A stretch of 64,000 nucleotides of DNA from Poteriospumella lacustris. Taxonomy: Eukaryota > Sar > Chrysophyceae > Chromulinales > Dinobryaceae. This document shows, piece after piece, positions 43,301-56,200 of the stretch. Each line of letters opens with the position of its first letter. Positions within the stretch are counted from its first letter, which is position 1. The stretch spans positions 5,465-69,464 of the forward strand of contig SMOI01000091.1 in NCBI GenBank assembly GCA_008000375.1. The letters run 5' to 3'. The notes beneath the pieces are model-generated. The model made no database searches and was not told where the DNA came from. It was given only the letters and a program-made list of their open reading frames with translations. The position numbers and the translations under genes are program-made.

Positions 43301-46300
43301 GGATGATACACGAGAATGCCCATCGACAAACGACCACTGCGAATGGCTTCACAGGTTTCGATGAAATCCATGACCTGCAAGGACTGTTGATCACGTGGTT
43401 TGGTAATGGCGGTGGCCGCCGTAGCGGTGGTAGAGACGGCGGTGAAACACCACGACCAGCAACAACAGCCGTACGCCAAGAGACACGCAAAGAGTCGTTC
43501 CCAAAGGCTACCACACATCGAAACGAACGAATCTGGTGGAGGTGTTGGAGCACGAATAGGTATGTCTCCCGTGCCATCTGTTCCACCAGCAGCAGCAGCC
43601 CCTTTCATACCGCCACTGCTACCCGTGGCAGAATCGATCGGTGTTGCGGGTACACTTCTGGCATGACCGCCGCCACCTTGGTGAGGATTGGTGTTGGTAT
43701 TGCCCGGGCTGGCAGTTTTCTCCGCACTGGCTGATGAATGGACACTGCCCAATTCCGACATGGTGATCTCTACGGCCGTCGATTCCCGCAAGTCCGTTTT
43801 ACTCGACGATTTCTGTGAAATCATCACGGGTGGGATATGCAAGATATCCCCGACGTGATGAAACCAGTTCTCTTTCGTTGCGCGCGACGGGCGCATCATA
43901 TCGATAAAACTATCACGCGCAAGATCGTCATGATGACCATTGCCGCCGCCACCACCGCCACCACCGCCGCCCTGATGATCGGCGGGGGATTGCATGTCCT
44001 GGGTGGCTGCTTGTTGAATCGTACGACGACGTTGTTCTTTCTTCGAACGAGCGCCGACCAACTTGTCTTCCACCGCGCTATCGTCACATTCGTTTTCAAA
44101 CGTACAAAACTGGACGACCAATCCGCCGAGATCTTTCGTATGGGCGGGGTCTTCCAAAAACTTCATCAACGACCGGGCGCCCATGTAAATCGCATCACAC
44201 TGCAACGTACGCAAATGAATGTTCAAGTTGTAGACAAAGGTAATCCAGGCCTCATCGATGAAGGCACTGGCGACATCCGTTTGAGAGACCGCTTGCAACA
44301 GCAGATCATTCGTATCAATGTAATACGGCGTGGAATACGTACCCAACCCCGCAAACTTGAACGCCGCCGGTAACTTTGTTTGGCCCAAGGGGCACAATGG
44401 CTTGCAGGATTTGGTGAAATGGGCTTCATCGAAGAGAACATCGATGTACGCGAGTGTAGAATCGGGCGAAATACCCACACGCAAGGAGTTCTTCAACCGA
44501 CGTTGAATGGGACAACGGAAACATGCGTGATCATAGGACGAAATGAAGTTCAGGAGTCGTTGGGTGCGACGATGACGTAGTTGGCGCATATAATACGAGC
44601 CCAAGGGTGGGGTCAAGAAGAGCACGACGTAATACGTGAACATTTCGACCGAAAACAGTTTCCATTCCAACAATCGATTGATTTCTTTGGCGAATTGGTA
44701 ATATTGCGCGGCCAACAAGGTGGGTTTCAAACAATCCGGACGACGCAGGGGCAAATGCCATGCACCACCACGAGAGGAGAAAGGCTCATTGGAACCCATC
44801 AAATTCATGCGATACGCATGGAAGATCATGTCTTGATCGACCATACGAATCTCTCGACGTCCATCTTTGCCACTCTTATGGGTAATCGGTCGAATCTTCA
44901 TCCATTTGCTTTCGCCGTGTTCATTGAATTCATCCCCAGGCTTTGACGTATGGTGAAACATCGGATTCTCGGCGGAAAACATGCTGTCAATACTGACCGC
45001 CGGTTGTCCTGGGTCCCGTCGACGCGATTTACCACCCATCCCATCTTCGTACGTGTCATAGAAGAACGCCTTGCCGAAGATATCCAAGTTACGTTTCTCT
45101 TTGTCTTCCCAATCGTAGTACTTCTTGTACCGATAATAGGCAAGCGGCAAGAGAATCAAGGCAAAGAAGCCAATGCAACTACCGATGAATCCACTCAAGC
45201 CAATCTTGTCATACAAGAACTCTTGGAACGGATCATAACATTGATCGGTGGTATACCCATTCTCGCATTGATACGGGCAATTGCCGTTGTACCAAGCCGA
45301 TTGTGTATAAATCGCGTGAGGAGGTTTGTTGGTACATGGCATACAGGGGCCACTCCCTCCTGGACTAAACAATCCTACTTCACAAGCGACACAGATACGT
45401 CCTTGAGTGGCAGAATTACCAAAGCCTGGGTCACAATCTGGTAACATCACCGGACCAGCACTGCCAGCGGACGCGGGTAACACACCCGCTTGTACACCCA
45501 ATGCTTGAAACTGACCGGGATTACCACCATTCGCAGCGATGGATCCTTCGAAGGTCAATGCACTCGTTGATTTGATGGCCGAATACGTCGCCAACGAAAT
45601 ATAGCCACCACCTCCTCCACCACCGGGGAAAATTCCACTGCCACCATTACCACCTCGTGCAAAAATGAAGCCATCCCCGTTGATACTCTTGAATTGCATG
45701 GAAATGTAGCCACCCGCACCTCCTCCGGCATTGGAGACACCGTTGTTACCATTCGCCGTCAAGTTTCCGTGGAGATTCACATTGATGGCTTTCACATTGA
45801 TGTATCCTCCGCCTTGACCTCCTTGTTGACAGGCCCATGAAACGTTGTAGTAACATCCTCCTCCACTGCCATAGGCAGTGTGTGTCAGCGATCCGTACGA
45901 ACGTCCACCGGTGGGTACTGCGGCTTGACCCGTACCACCAGAACCTCCAAAGCCACCACCTCCACCACCAGAATTGGGGAAACTACCTCCTGCACCAGCA
46001 CCTTGTCCAGCGGACAAGCCCATACCATCCGTACGGATCACCGTGCCCTTCGCAATGTTCACATCGTGACCGCACAAGGCAATACCCGCACCATGCACAA
46101 AGGATCCATTCGAGAGAATCAACGAGCGTTGCGCATTCAGCACAATCGAATTGGAGACATACGTCGTCACATTGCAATTCGATTGGTTGAAGACAAACGA
46201 ATACCCGGGATTGATCTTGCCGGACATGGCCATCAACGAGACGTTGTATCCATAGATGTTCTTCGCCGACATGATCACTTGGCTGACGTCCACATTCGAC

Positions 46301-49300
46301 AACGAGATGTTGACGGTTGTATACACTCCGAAGGAGATGTTGTTTCCGGCAAAGGCGGCATTTTCCTTGACCGGACCGTAGAGATGCACAATATCCGTGG
46401 AATTGATCGTCAACGAACTCGACAACAGAATCGATGATGGTGACAACAAGGTGAAATTCTTGCAGAAAATGGTCGAGGGTGTGTTGTTGCTGGTTTCCAA
46501 CCGAGAACTGACGAAAGTGATGGCATCGGCACGTGTCACACCGATATTCCCATCCTCCGGTGCATCATTGACCGAGGTGACGTCGGCATAGATCACCGTC
46601 GAGTTGGTGATCACAATGTTGGAGCACAAGGCTTGTAAGCTTTTGCTGCTGCGCTTGCAGGTCTTGTTTTCTTCGAGGACCAACGATTTCGTGACCAACG
46701 TGGAATAATCCGTGACATAGACACGACCAACTGATGGGGGTAAATTACTCAACACGGTCGCTGCATACGGTTGAAACGCTGCACCACGTGAGTTACGCAC
46801 CGTAATGGAGGCGGATAAACCAGGTTCAGATGCGGTCACGTATAAAAATTGCACATACAACGTTCCTGGTGCACCATAGAGACAACGACTCAACCCGGTA
46901 GACAACTGTGGACCAACGTAGACACCACCATCATAGGAGACACCCGCGACAGATCCATAGAAAAGACTGCGAAGAAATGTCGACGTCAACGCCACGCGAC
47001 CAAAGATCTACACAACACACGAAACACACGTTCAGAGTACCACTCACACGGCCCACACCTACAACACCACTTACCGTCACCGACACACGGCCGCCACCGC
47101 CTGCACCACTGTTTGCAAATGCTGAATTGCCACCATTGACCGTCACGGATCCGCTGCATGTAAAGTTGGCCGTCGCAATGACTACAGACCCACCGGAACC
47201 TGCACCAACATTCGGACCTGGTGCGGAAGATCCTTTGCAACTGATCGTACCACGCTTGGTAACCACAACGGAGGTGGTACTGTTCAAGACAATGACACCA
47301 CCACCATACGAACCAGGTCCGCCACCAGAACCAATCGCTGGATTGATCGTATCATACTGATACACGAAGTCGGGATACACACGTACACTGCCCACTTGAG
47401 AATATGAGTTTACGTACGTCACGTTGCCGCACAATGGACGACCACCATTGCCACCGTAGCTTCCACCAATGCCTTGTTCGGACACACTTGGTGAGCCGGC
47501 ACCATCACCACCGGCACCCAACGAATCGGTGATCAAATGACCTTGGATTAAGATCTTTTTCGGCGATTGGAAATACAAATTGGGGCCCTACAGAGAGACA
47601 GATAAGACAGCACACGTCAAACCACAAATCCGAGTCAAGGTGAAACACTTCAACGAACATACCTTGATGCTGGAATCATTGAAGATGGAAATACCATTGG
47701 ACGCGATCACCGCGAATTGACACCCTCCATCGACCACCGCGTGCGTATTGGGACCCAACGAGAAGGAGCCGACGTGAAACACACAAGGATTCATGGACAC
47801 ACACTATAGAAAAGAGGACTCGGGTAAGACTTTGCCGGTCCACCGAGCCAATAGACAACAGCCCACGAACAACTTACCTTGAACGTCACGTTGGCCGAGT
47901 AGAAGCTGCAATCGTCCATCGAACCACTCTCGCACGTTACTTGTTTCCCACACGGAAACGTTCTTGTTGAATCAGCTTTGGTAGGAGCGGATGAGGGTTG
48001 GCTGCTAGGCTGTGTCGTTGGGCGTTGTGATGGTTTCGATGATGGCTGCCCCGTTGGGAATCGTGTTGGTCGACTAGAAGGGGAAGTCGACGGGAACGAA
48101 GAAGGTTGCGCTGAGGGCACAGATGTAGGTTGCATCGTAGGCTCCGAAGAAGGCTCCGACGATGGCTCTGCTGTGGGCTGCGAGGATGGAGTCCCTGACG
48201 GGTAAGCTGACGGTTGCGCCGAAGGGGTCGTACTGGGTTCAGAGGTGGGTCGAGACGTAGGAGCAGAATTTGGACGTTTCGATGGTGTTGAGGTCGGGAC
48301 GGAGCTCGGTCTTGATGTGGTTGGGATGGAAGTTGGACGTGAGGACGGTTGCGAGGATGGTTGGGACGATGGTACCAGACTCGGTCGACTAGACGGTTCG
48401 GTCGATGGATGGGAACTTGGATTCGAAGTCGGGGCTGAGGTCGGTGGCTCTGTGGGGTAATCCGATGGTGTATCTGTTGGATTCGCAGTAGGCCGGGATG
48501 TTGGACTCGACGAAGGACGGCTGCTTGGTTGGGAAGTGGGGCACGACGATGGTTGCGATGTAGGGTGCGTTGTTGGCTGGGACGTTGGCTGACGTGTAGG
48601 ATGAGAGGTGGGCTGCCTGGTCGGATGAGATGTTGGCTGTCGTGTTGGTTGTCGGGTTGGTTGTCGGGTTGGTTGAGATGTTGGCTGCTTTGATGGACGA
48701 GCCGATGGCTGCGAAGATGGCTGTGAACTCGGATGAGCGGTCGGCTGAGTGGTTGGTTTCGAAGATGGATGGGATATCGGCTGCGAAGAAGGATTGGAAG
48801 AAGGAAATGAGGAAGGCTGTGAAGTTGGAAAATGTGTGGGCACTTTTGTTGGTCTTCGAGTGGGTACATGTGTTGGAATTTCTGTAGGAACAGCAGTGGG
48901 AGTTTCAGAAGGGACTGCAGTCGGAGTCGCCGTAGGCTCTTCTGTCGGGACTGCAGTGGGAGTTTCAGAAGGGACTGCAGTCGGAGTTGCCGTAGGTTCT
49001 GCAGTCGGGACTGCAGTGGGAATTTCAGTTGGGATCGCGGTTGGAATTTCAGTTGGGATTTCGGTTGGAACTTCAGACGGTACCGCTGACGGTACGTAGG
49101 TCGGTTCCGCAGAGGGAGTCTCCGTTGGAGTGGCTGAGGGGGTCTCAGAAGGAGAGGCCGAAGGCACAGCGGTGGGTATCTCCGTTGGCACTTCCGTTGG
49201 AATTGCTGTTGGCACGCAGCTTGGAACCCTGGTTGGGGCATCTGATGGTGCGGCTGTTGGTATTGCCGACGGGGCAGCTGTTGGTTCTGCCGAGGGAACA

Positions 49301-49632
49301 GCAGAAGGTGTCACTGTGGGGGCCGCAGTCGGTACTGCCGTTGGAATATGTGATGGAACCACAGTCGGGACAGCCGATGGCACAGCAGTTGGTACATGCG
49401 TTGGAACTGCAGTAGGTACATGTGTTGGCACTGCGGTGGGAATCGCCGTTGGGGCTGCAGTTGGAGTTCTTGTTGGAATGTAGGTCGGATGGAACGATGG
49501 AGTACCAACGAATATGGTCGGTCTCGAAGTGGGAAGAACATCTGCAGTGCGAATATTATGTCTTCCGGATGAAGAATAGATTGTATTCAAAAATAAAAGA
49601 AAGGATATTTGCTGTACAATTGGAAAGTACAT
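40336..49632 (-). CDS. Giant surface membrane protein: PTxxPS stalk, Gly-rich domain, Cys cluster, multiple TMs
   Basis: Five segments are deduced as four spliced exon joins plus the long 3' exon: 47878-49632, 47663-47803, 47075-47587 and 40336-47007. Introns are 74, 75 and 67 nt, all phase 0, about 3026 aa. Order: signal peptide MYFPIVQQISFLLFLNTIYSSSG; residues ~33-550 tetrapeptide repeats (PTAVPTHVP..., SSQPSSQPS...); a CGKQVTCESGSMDDC module; residues ~630-1300 Gly-rich repeats (GGAGGGGR, GGGGGGFGGSGG) alternating with beta-like INVKAINVNLHG strands, like a secreted beta-helix; a Cys cluster CVACEVGLFSPGGSGPCMPC...CPYQCENGYTTDQC (ephrin-receptor-like); TM near 1400-1425; cytoplasmic segment with further helices near 1600 and 1980; ~850 residues of Ser/Asp-rich disorder; four C-terminal TMs (~2850-2975). 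It is probably a cell-surface or flagellar receptor/adhesin; function unknown. Confidence 0.87.
47981..49530 (-). repeat. Tandem 12-bp-period repeat coding P(T/S)xx(P)(S/T) tetrapeptides
   Basis: The proline-rich part of the giant surface protein is a 12-bp-period array of roughly 1.5 kb. Two sub-blocks differ: the 5' block is PTAVPTxxP-like with Ala, Val, Ile and Glu, and the 3' block is SSQPSSxPT/RQPT-like with Gln, Ser and Arg. Such repeats are common in stramenopile secreted proteins and usually form extended, O-glycosylatable stalks. Confidence 0.9.
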
Positions 49633-49903
49633 CTTTATCTTTGAAGTTGTATGCCCGCGCGAATCACGTCACCAGCATTCAACTGTCAAAAGAGTCCTGA
49701 ATACGAAACAATTGTTTCGGGAAATCCGCTCTATTTGCTCAAATAGATTGTTCACAACTTGGAAATGTCCAAGAATCAATCTCTTGATCGCTTACAAATC
49801 CACAAATGCATCGATGATTCGAATGCAGACCTCCGACCGACAAAAAGCGAAAATCGCCAACCAATCTCTTTGTACAAGATCCTACAATGATAACGCATAG
49901 TAG
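49633..49903. promoter_or_regulatory. Divergent region of the two giant genes (left part)
   Basis: Start-to-start spacing to the ASH-domain gene is 623 bp; this left part is AT-rich and shows no gene. It must carry the promoter of the surface-protein gene and perhaps of both. Confidence 0.4.
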
Positions 49904-50263
49904 GAGGCATTAAGTTCATATATATGTACAAATGAACACGACGACGATGACGAAAGTCCGTCCCCGTCCCCATCCAGCAGCAGAGACTCGACGACGCCCG
50001 TCGCCCAACTCACTTTTGAAGAAGCGTTCGCCAAATGCAATTATTCTCTTGAAGATTTGCTGCTGCATAGAACATATTTGACTCTTCTTCCTGGATATCA
50101 ATTTAAAACGTGCTCAGAAGGAAAGCCTTTCATCAATCCTCCTACTTTCGATCACGTTTTCCGCTTTGCAAATCGCGGTGATTCATTTGCCTCCGCGAAG
50201 TTGGAAAGTTTCTTGAAGTATCTCGAGAGGGAGAAGTGTCGTCGTCCATTTAAAGATGGATGA
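49904..50263 (+). other. ATG-less coding-like frame overlapping the ASH-gene start
   Basis: The frame is open from 49904 to the TGA at 50261-50263 and gives an Asp/Ser-rich start (EHDDDDESPSPSPSSSRDS), then a helical segment (LTFEEAFAKCNYSLEDLLLH, SAKLESFLKYLEREKCRRPF). There is no ATG. It overlaps the start of the giant ASH gene (ATG at 50256) in a different frame. It is coding-like in amino-acid content and may be the real N-terminus, lost by a frameshift or an unrecognised splice. Confidence 0.35.
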
Positions 50264-53200
50264 ATTGCAAGTTGACAATGCCTATTTGGAGTTTGGCGAT
50301 CTTGACTTTTCTCCTGAAATTCATCACGTTTCGCCACCTATCTGCGTAAGGAATGTTGCGGAGTTTCCCGTTACTCTCAACTCATCTGTACAATACCCGA
50401 ATACCATGGAGGAATTTCCTGTTCGACTATGCACTCAAAACTTCGACAGCAGTGATATTACGATTCCTCCTGGTGAATGTGCGTCGTTGTCGTTCGTACT
50501 TCAACCGGACAGTGTGTACATGAGTGATCACAACCTTGGAACATCCTTTTTCAAAGTTTCTCGTCGATTTTTCTTGTCCTACAAGTGTCCTGATGGCGTT
50601 CAAAAGTCATTATCAATGAGTTTTGCGGCTAATTTATGTATATCTGTGATGTACTTGGAGAATCCATCGGTGACCATTGAAAACAAAATGGCAGGAGACG
50701 AGTTTTCCCACGACATAATGATTTGGAACCGATCAGAGTCCAATCTTCATTTTCAGATTCAAGATGCTCAAGTTATCAAGAGTGGGGAAGTGGAACCAAT
50801 GGTTTCTTTGTCGAGCAATGGGATGGTTGTTGATACAGCAATGTCTGATGCGGTCATTGTTGTCCCGTCGTTCGCACCAAAGATCATCACGATTCGAATG
50901 GTTTCTCAGGTAAAGATCGATGACCTAGTGATTCATCTGTTGCTGATTCCCATAACATAACCTCTATTCCAATGCTCCTCAACAGACTCCTGGAAAGTTT
51001 ACTTTGAAGTACAAATTCGTGAACGTGCGGAATACATCGAACGTGTCGTTCTTTGAGTTGCAAGGCTCGATCGTGGACCCCAAGGTACGAAAGATCTGTC
51101 ATGGGCACATGTATGTTGTCAACGGAAATTGACCTTTCGGCCTTACGTCACACAGGATATGAAACGATGGCAACTGATGGATGATGAGAACTCGAACATC
51201 ATCGAAGTCCAAAACGGAGTGAGGAAGCTCTATTTGGGTGACTTTTTCTTCGGGCAACGTACGGTAAGTGCTATGTTTTGTGTTGAGCAATTTTAGCAAA
51301 GTGGGATTGATCACGTCGTCTTTATTGGTAGGTCCGAAAGGTTTCAGTGGTGAATATGGGCTCGACCGAGCTACGGTTGGAGCTATCTCGCAATTCCTCG
51401 TCGAACAAAGAGGTACCGTATCCGTTTCCTTTCTTCCGATTCAATTGTATGTGTCCAATTGAAATGACATTTAATTCTATTGTCTCGTGACCCATAGATT
51501 CGCTTTTATTTCTTGGATGAGAAGGACGGAGAAATCTACCTAGAAGATGAGGAGAGTCGCCAGTCCACCGTGGTTGTGCCCCCACCCAAGGCCAAAGAAA
51601 GTCAACCGTTGGTAGCACAAGTTCGAAATCCCTATGCAGCCATTTGGAATGAAAGTTGGCAATCTGAAAATCAACGTGGCTGGGATTCCTTTGATAGTTC
51701 CTACACCTCTGCGTCCAATGCGAATTTGTCCATCAGTAAACTCTGTATGCGCTTGTTTTCGTACGAATACGTGGAACGAGGAGACGAAGAAGACTTGAAT
51801 TTTGGGTTGATGCGACCCATGCACACCCAACGCAATAGTAGTCAGTCGCATGCACAAACAGGCTTGATACGGCGTCATGTCGCAAAGATGTTAACCATTC
51901 CATCTGGTGGGAAGATGACGTTGGTGGCGGAAGTATGCCCCTCTCAAGAGCATCACGAAAATTTATCGCATGAGTATGCACAAGTCATGAAGCGGGTGAC
52001 CGAAGTTCGTGTAAATTCGTCCTATGGTGAGACGGTTCCCGATGAATCAGCGGTTTCGACCACCATGACGGCGAAAGAAACGATTTCCTTTGAATATCGG
52101 GCCTGTATGTGCAAGATTGGCGTCAGTCCACCGTCGCAAAGTTTGGGTGAATGCCATTTGGGGGAATCGTACAAGGTCCCCATCACCGTTACGAATTTGA
52201 GTGAATTGCCGGTGACATTGCGTCCGGTCATTGCTTCCAGTGGTTGCGAGATATCCCTCAGTGATGTGAAGCTGGCGCCCTTGGAGAAGAAAAACATCAC
52301 CATTCGGTTAGTTCCAACGATTGTGACACCGCATTTCATTGCTACAGTGAAATTCCGTTCAGTGGTGGGGATGGTGGAAGGTGAATTGGAAGTCACTGGC
52401 AAAGCTACCAGTGCCTTACCGTTACGCTTCCATAGTCTCTTCTATCAATTGAGTGGCAGTCTGGTCCGAAACAATCACCAATTGCATTTTGGACGTGTGA
52501 TTTGCAACATGAGCAATTTTGCGAAAGTGCGGGTGAAGAATACGTCACGTATTGGCATGAAATTGAGCTTTTGGAACCATACGTCGACCCGGCTACGAAT
52601 GACATCCGCGACAGTTGAATCTGATGCCATGCCCGCATTAGAGAAAGTAGCCAGTTTTGACCAAGAAGCTGCCGAACTGATGCGAAGTGACATTGAAGAA
52701 TTGAAGTGGGGTTTGAGTTTCAACGAAAACCATCAGTTTTCTGCGACCAAAGGGCCGGGGTTGAAAGGGGAAAGCAAATTGTCCAGCAATGTCGAAGCCT
52801 TGGATGTGACACCACTTCAATCCAAACGATCGTCCGAATTTAGCCGTCGACATGGCTCTCTCGGTCACGAACGAGCCTTGATGGAGCGATACTCCGAATT
52901 GCATCATTTGGCGTCCTTTCAAGATCTGGGCTCCGAATTGATTCGTGAACGAGAACAGCGCGACAAGGAAGCGGCTGCGTTGACGGCCAACAAAGCATCA
53001 ACGCGAGGTGACAATTCCACCCGAGAAATGATTGATACGATGAAGAAGTTGGTGTTTCCGTGGCTCTTTCGGGAATTAGACACCGACAAATTGATCACCG
53101 ACATTGAAGGGGCGGAAGTCACCGCGTTTTCCCAATTCAGCAATCAAGATTGTGTGAAACCTTTCTTAACCCAATCGACGGATGGCAACGATGATCAAGA

Positions 53201-56200
53201 AAAAGCCCGGGCCGCACAAGATCTACAACAACGGTTGGAAACGTGGTTCTCCAAGTCGTATGTCCCAGTCTTTCGTGGTGATGAAGCGGATTCCTCCTTG
53301 CTACCACCGGATTATACCCCCGCGATTGATGTCCGCTTGTATCCCGGTGAAGAACGCGACTTGATCTTTGAGTTGCATCCGGTGTTCAACGAAGAATCGG
53401 ACATCGATGGCAAACTCTTCACGAGTTCCATCATCGCGAAGATTGATCCCGTCGATCCGAATGCGTTGTCGCAAGTTTTGACGGAAGCCCTGCAAGAAGA
53501 CGCCGAATTGGAACGGACCATCCAAACCGATCCAACCGCCATTCGTCGCTTGTCGTTGTATTCGATTCCCATTCATTATCAATCGTTTTGCGCCGAGTTT
53601 GCGGTGATTCCTCGCACCTTAAACTTTGGTCGGACGGTGGTGGGTGAATCGGTGGTACGGTATTTACGCATCGTCAACAAATCCCCTTTGTATTGCCCGT
53701 ATGTCATTGAGAAATCGGGTAGTATTGCCTCCGGCTTTCTGACCGTGACCGGTGGACGGAAAGGCATTGTACCACCGCTCTCCTCGGTCAATTTGGAGGT
53801 GCGGTTCAAGCCGACCATGCCATTCATCTTGGAAGAAGACTTGAAGATTCGAAACGTGATCAATGCCTTGAACGATCAAATCGTGCCCATGAAAAGCAAA
53901 GTCTTACGCACGGATACCTTTGCCATTGCGCTGCAAGATGAAGCTGCGACTATCGCCACCAACCAAGATGACGCCACCAAAGCGGGTGAGGGGCCACAAC
54001 TGGGGGAAGGATCGTTGTTGTCGATGCAAAATATGATCGATCAAGAGTACCGCGACACGTTCAATGCGCTGTTGGCGTTCATCAGCGGTGGAGCCCGTGC
54101 CACATCGTCCATCCCTCTGACTTCGTCGTCCGCGCTATCGGCTATGGGAGGAGGAGGAGGAGGAGGGGGGTCGGTATCGGCTGCCAATGGTGGTGGACCA
54201 TCGTCCTCTTCTGGAGGCGCTGCTACGGCGTCGTCGTCGAGTGGCAGTAAAGACCACGCGTCACAAACGTCGCTGTACAAGTACATGGGCAGCAGTGCCG
54301 TCGGAAAGAATCCATCGATCGTGGTCAAGTTCATTCTGCGCAACATGACGAGCAAAACGCGTCAATTTGTCGTGGACAGTACCAGCAACGACGCTGTCGA
54401 ATTGTTGGACTTGTCCCAGCTCTCCTTGCATGACGTGGGCGAAGAAAAATCGGCGGAAGTGATGACGTCCTTGCGCACGTTGATTGGGCATCCGCATAAC
54501 TTCGCCCCGATTCCGGAAGTCCTTCAAAACGTCCTGTGTATGCGCTGTCATTTCAGCAGTCGCTTGGAGAAACAACAGAAATTGAATCTCCAGGCGGTGG
54601 AAGACGACGAAAGCTTGCAAGCCCTGTTGGATCAACTGGAGAAGATGCAACAGAAATTGAAGATTGCCCTGCGCAAGAACAAAGCCGAGAAAATCGTGAA
54701 ATATCGCAAGAAAGTGGAAGATTGCATTCAGCAATTGGCCAGCAAGGCATCGTCCAAGTCCTCGATTGATCAAGGTGGGAGCAGCAAGGGAAGCAAGAAG
54801 AAGACGGGAACCACCGCCTCGGAGAAGGCCACGACGCACATGATCACAGAAGATACCGAATTGGCCCATTTCGTCGAATTGGCGCCGGAAGAGGAAGTTC
54901 ACATTGAAATGCGCTTGTCGTATTTGCCGTCGGCTCAATACCGCTTGTGGAAAGGATTGTTGCCGTTCATTGGACGCGTACGTGTCTTTGAATTGCGTCA
55001 CGAGGACATCAAGAAGACATTGTATTTCGGGACGATGTTGTATGCGTCGACGATTGAAATGTCGTCGTTGTCGGAGACCGGGCGTAGTCGATTGAATTCG
55101 TTTGAAAGCGATGTGAATTCGGAAGTGTCGTCGGTCGGCTTTGACCGCAAATTGTCGTTGGGCCACATCAAAGAAATGGACGCGAAGAGCGCCCCGTTCT
55201 TGGTCACCATTCCCTTGTGGTGTTCGATGATGACGAAACAAGTCTATCCGAAGTACAAGAAGATTCCGTTCAATGTCGTCGGTGGCAGTGTGAAATTGAC
55301 TCGTTCTCGGAAGGACAACAGTATGGGGGGTACCTTCATGGTGACCGCGTTTCATGAGAAAAGTGGCCAAATGGAGTTTCTGATCGACGAGAAATTCATT
55401 CCGATTCAAATTGTGACGGAGAACAAGACCATTGAAATGAAACAATACGGAAGCATGTTGATCAAGGTGCAAGATACACCCTCGGGCACGACCAGTTACG
55501 GATTGGATACGAAGGATTTGAGTGGCAATGCGAACGCCTCGCATCACCATCAAAAGGCGACGAAAGAAACGCCGTTTCATGATTTGTCCGCCAAGCGATT
55601 CGTCACGTCGTTGTCGAATTCGCAACGACAACGTTCCCGAAAGACGTTTTTATTGCGCTGGAATCCTTCCCAATTCGTGGAGTTGCCGTCGGAAGAATTC
55701 AAATTGATTGGCGCGTTGAAAGTTACGTACGGGGCCATCGACAACACCTACTACAGCATCCTCTTGCCCTTCGTCTGTGCGTACCAACACAAAAGCATCA
55801 TCGACGTGGACAAGTACTGTAGTTTGGGTGAGCGTAGCATTGGTTCGTATTCGACGTTGCAGTTCAGCATCAAGAACACGTCGGACGAAGAAGAATTGCA
55901 TTACATCGTCACGGCGGAGTCATCCGATGTGCAAACGGCGAAAGGTTTCATTGAAATCATCGCGGGTAAATCGGGGGTGATTCCACCAGGCGAATCGAAG
56001 AACGTGTCCATTCTCTTTACTGCGACGGCGGTGGGACGTTTCAGTCAGAAGTTATGGGTACAGAACATCCGTGATGGGTTTGACCAGCGACGTATTGTGG
56101 CCCAAGCCAACGTCATCGTCTCGCCGGCCCGGTTTGTCGTGTTTCCAGATTTGGAACCGGCTGATTTGACGGCGAAAAAGAAAGAAATAGATTTTGGATT

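Noticed and set aside
47937-49241. 434-codon second frame inside the PTxxPS array
   Set aside because: A repeat-generated shadow: a 12-bp period keeps all frames open.
54261-55631. 456-codon minus-strand frame inside the giant ASH gene
   Set aside because: It mirrors the coding exon, with codon periodicity inherited from the plus strand and no independent features.
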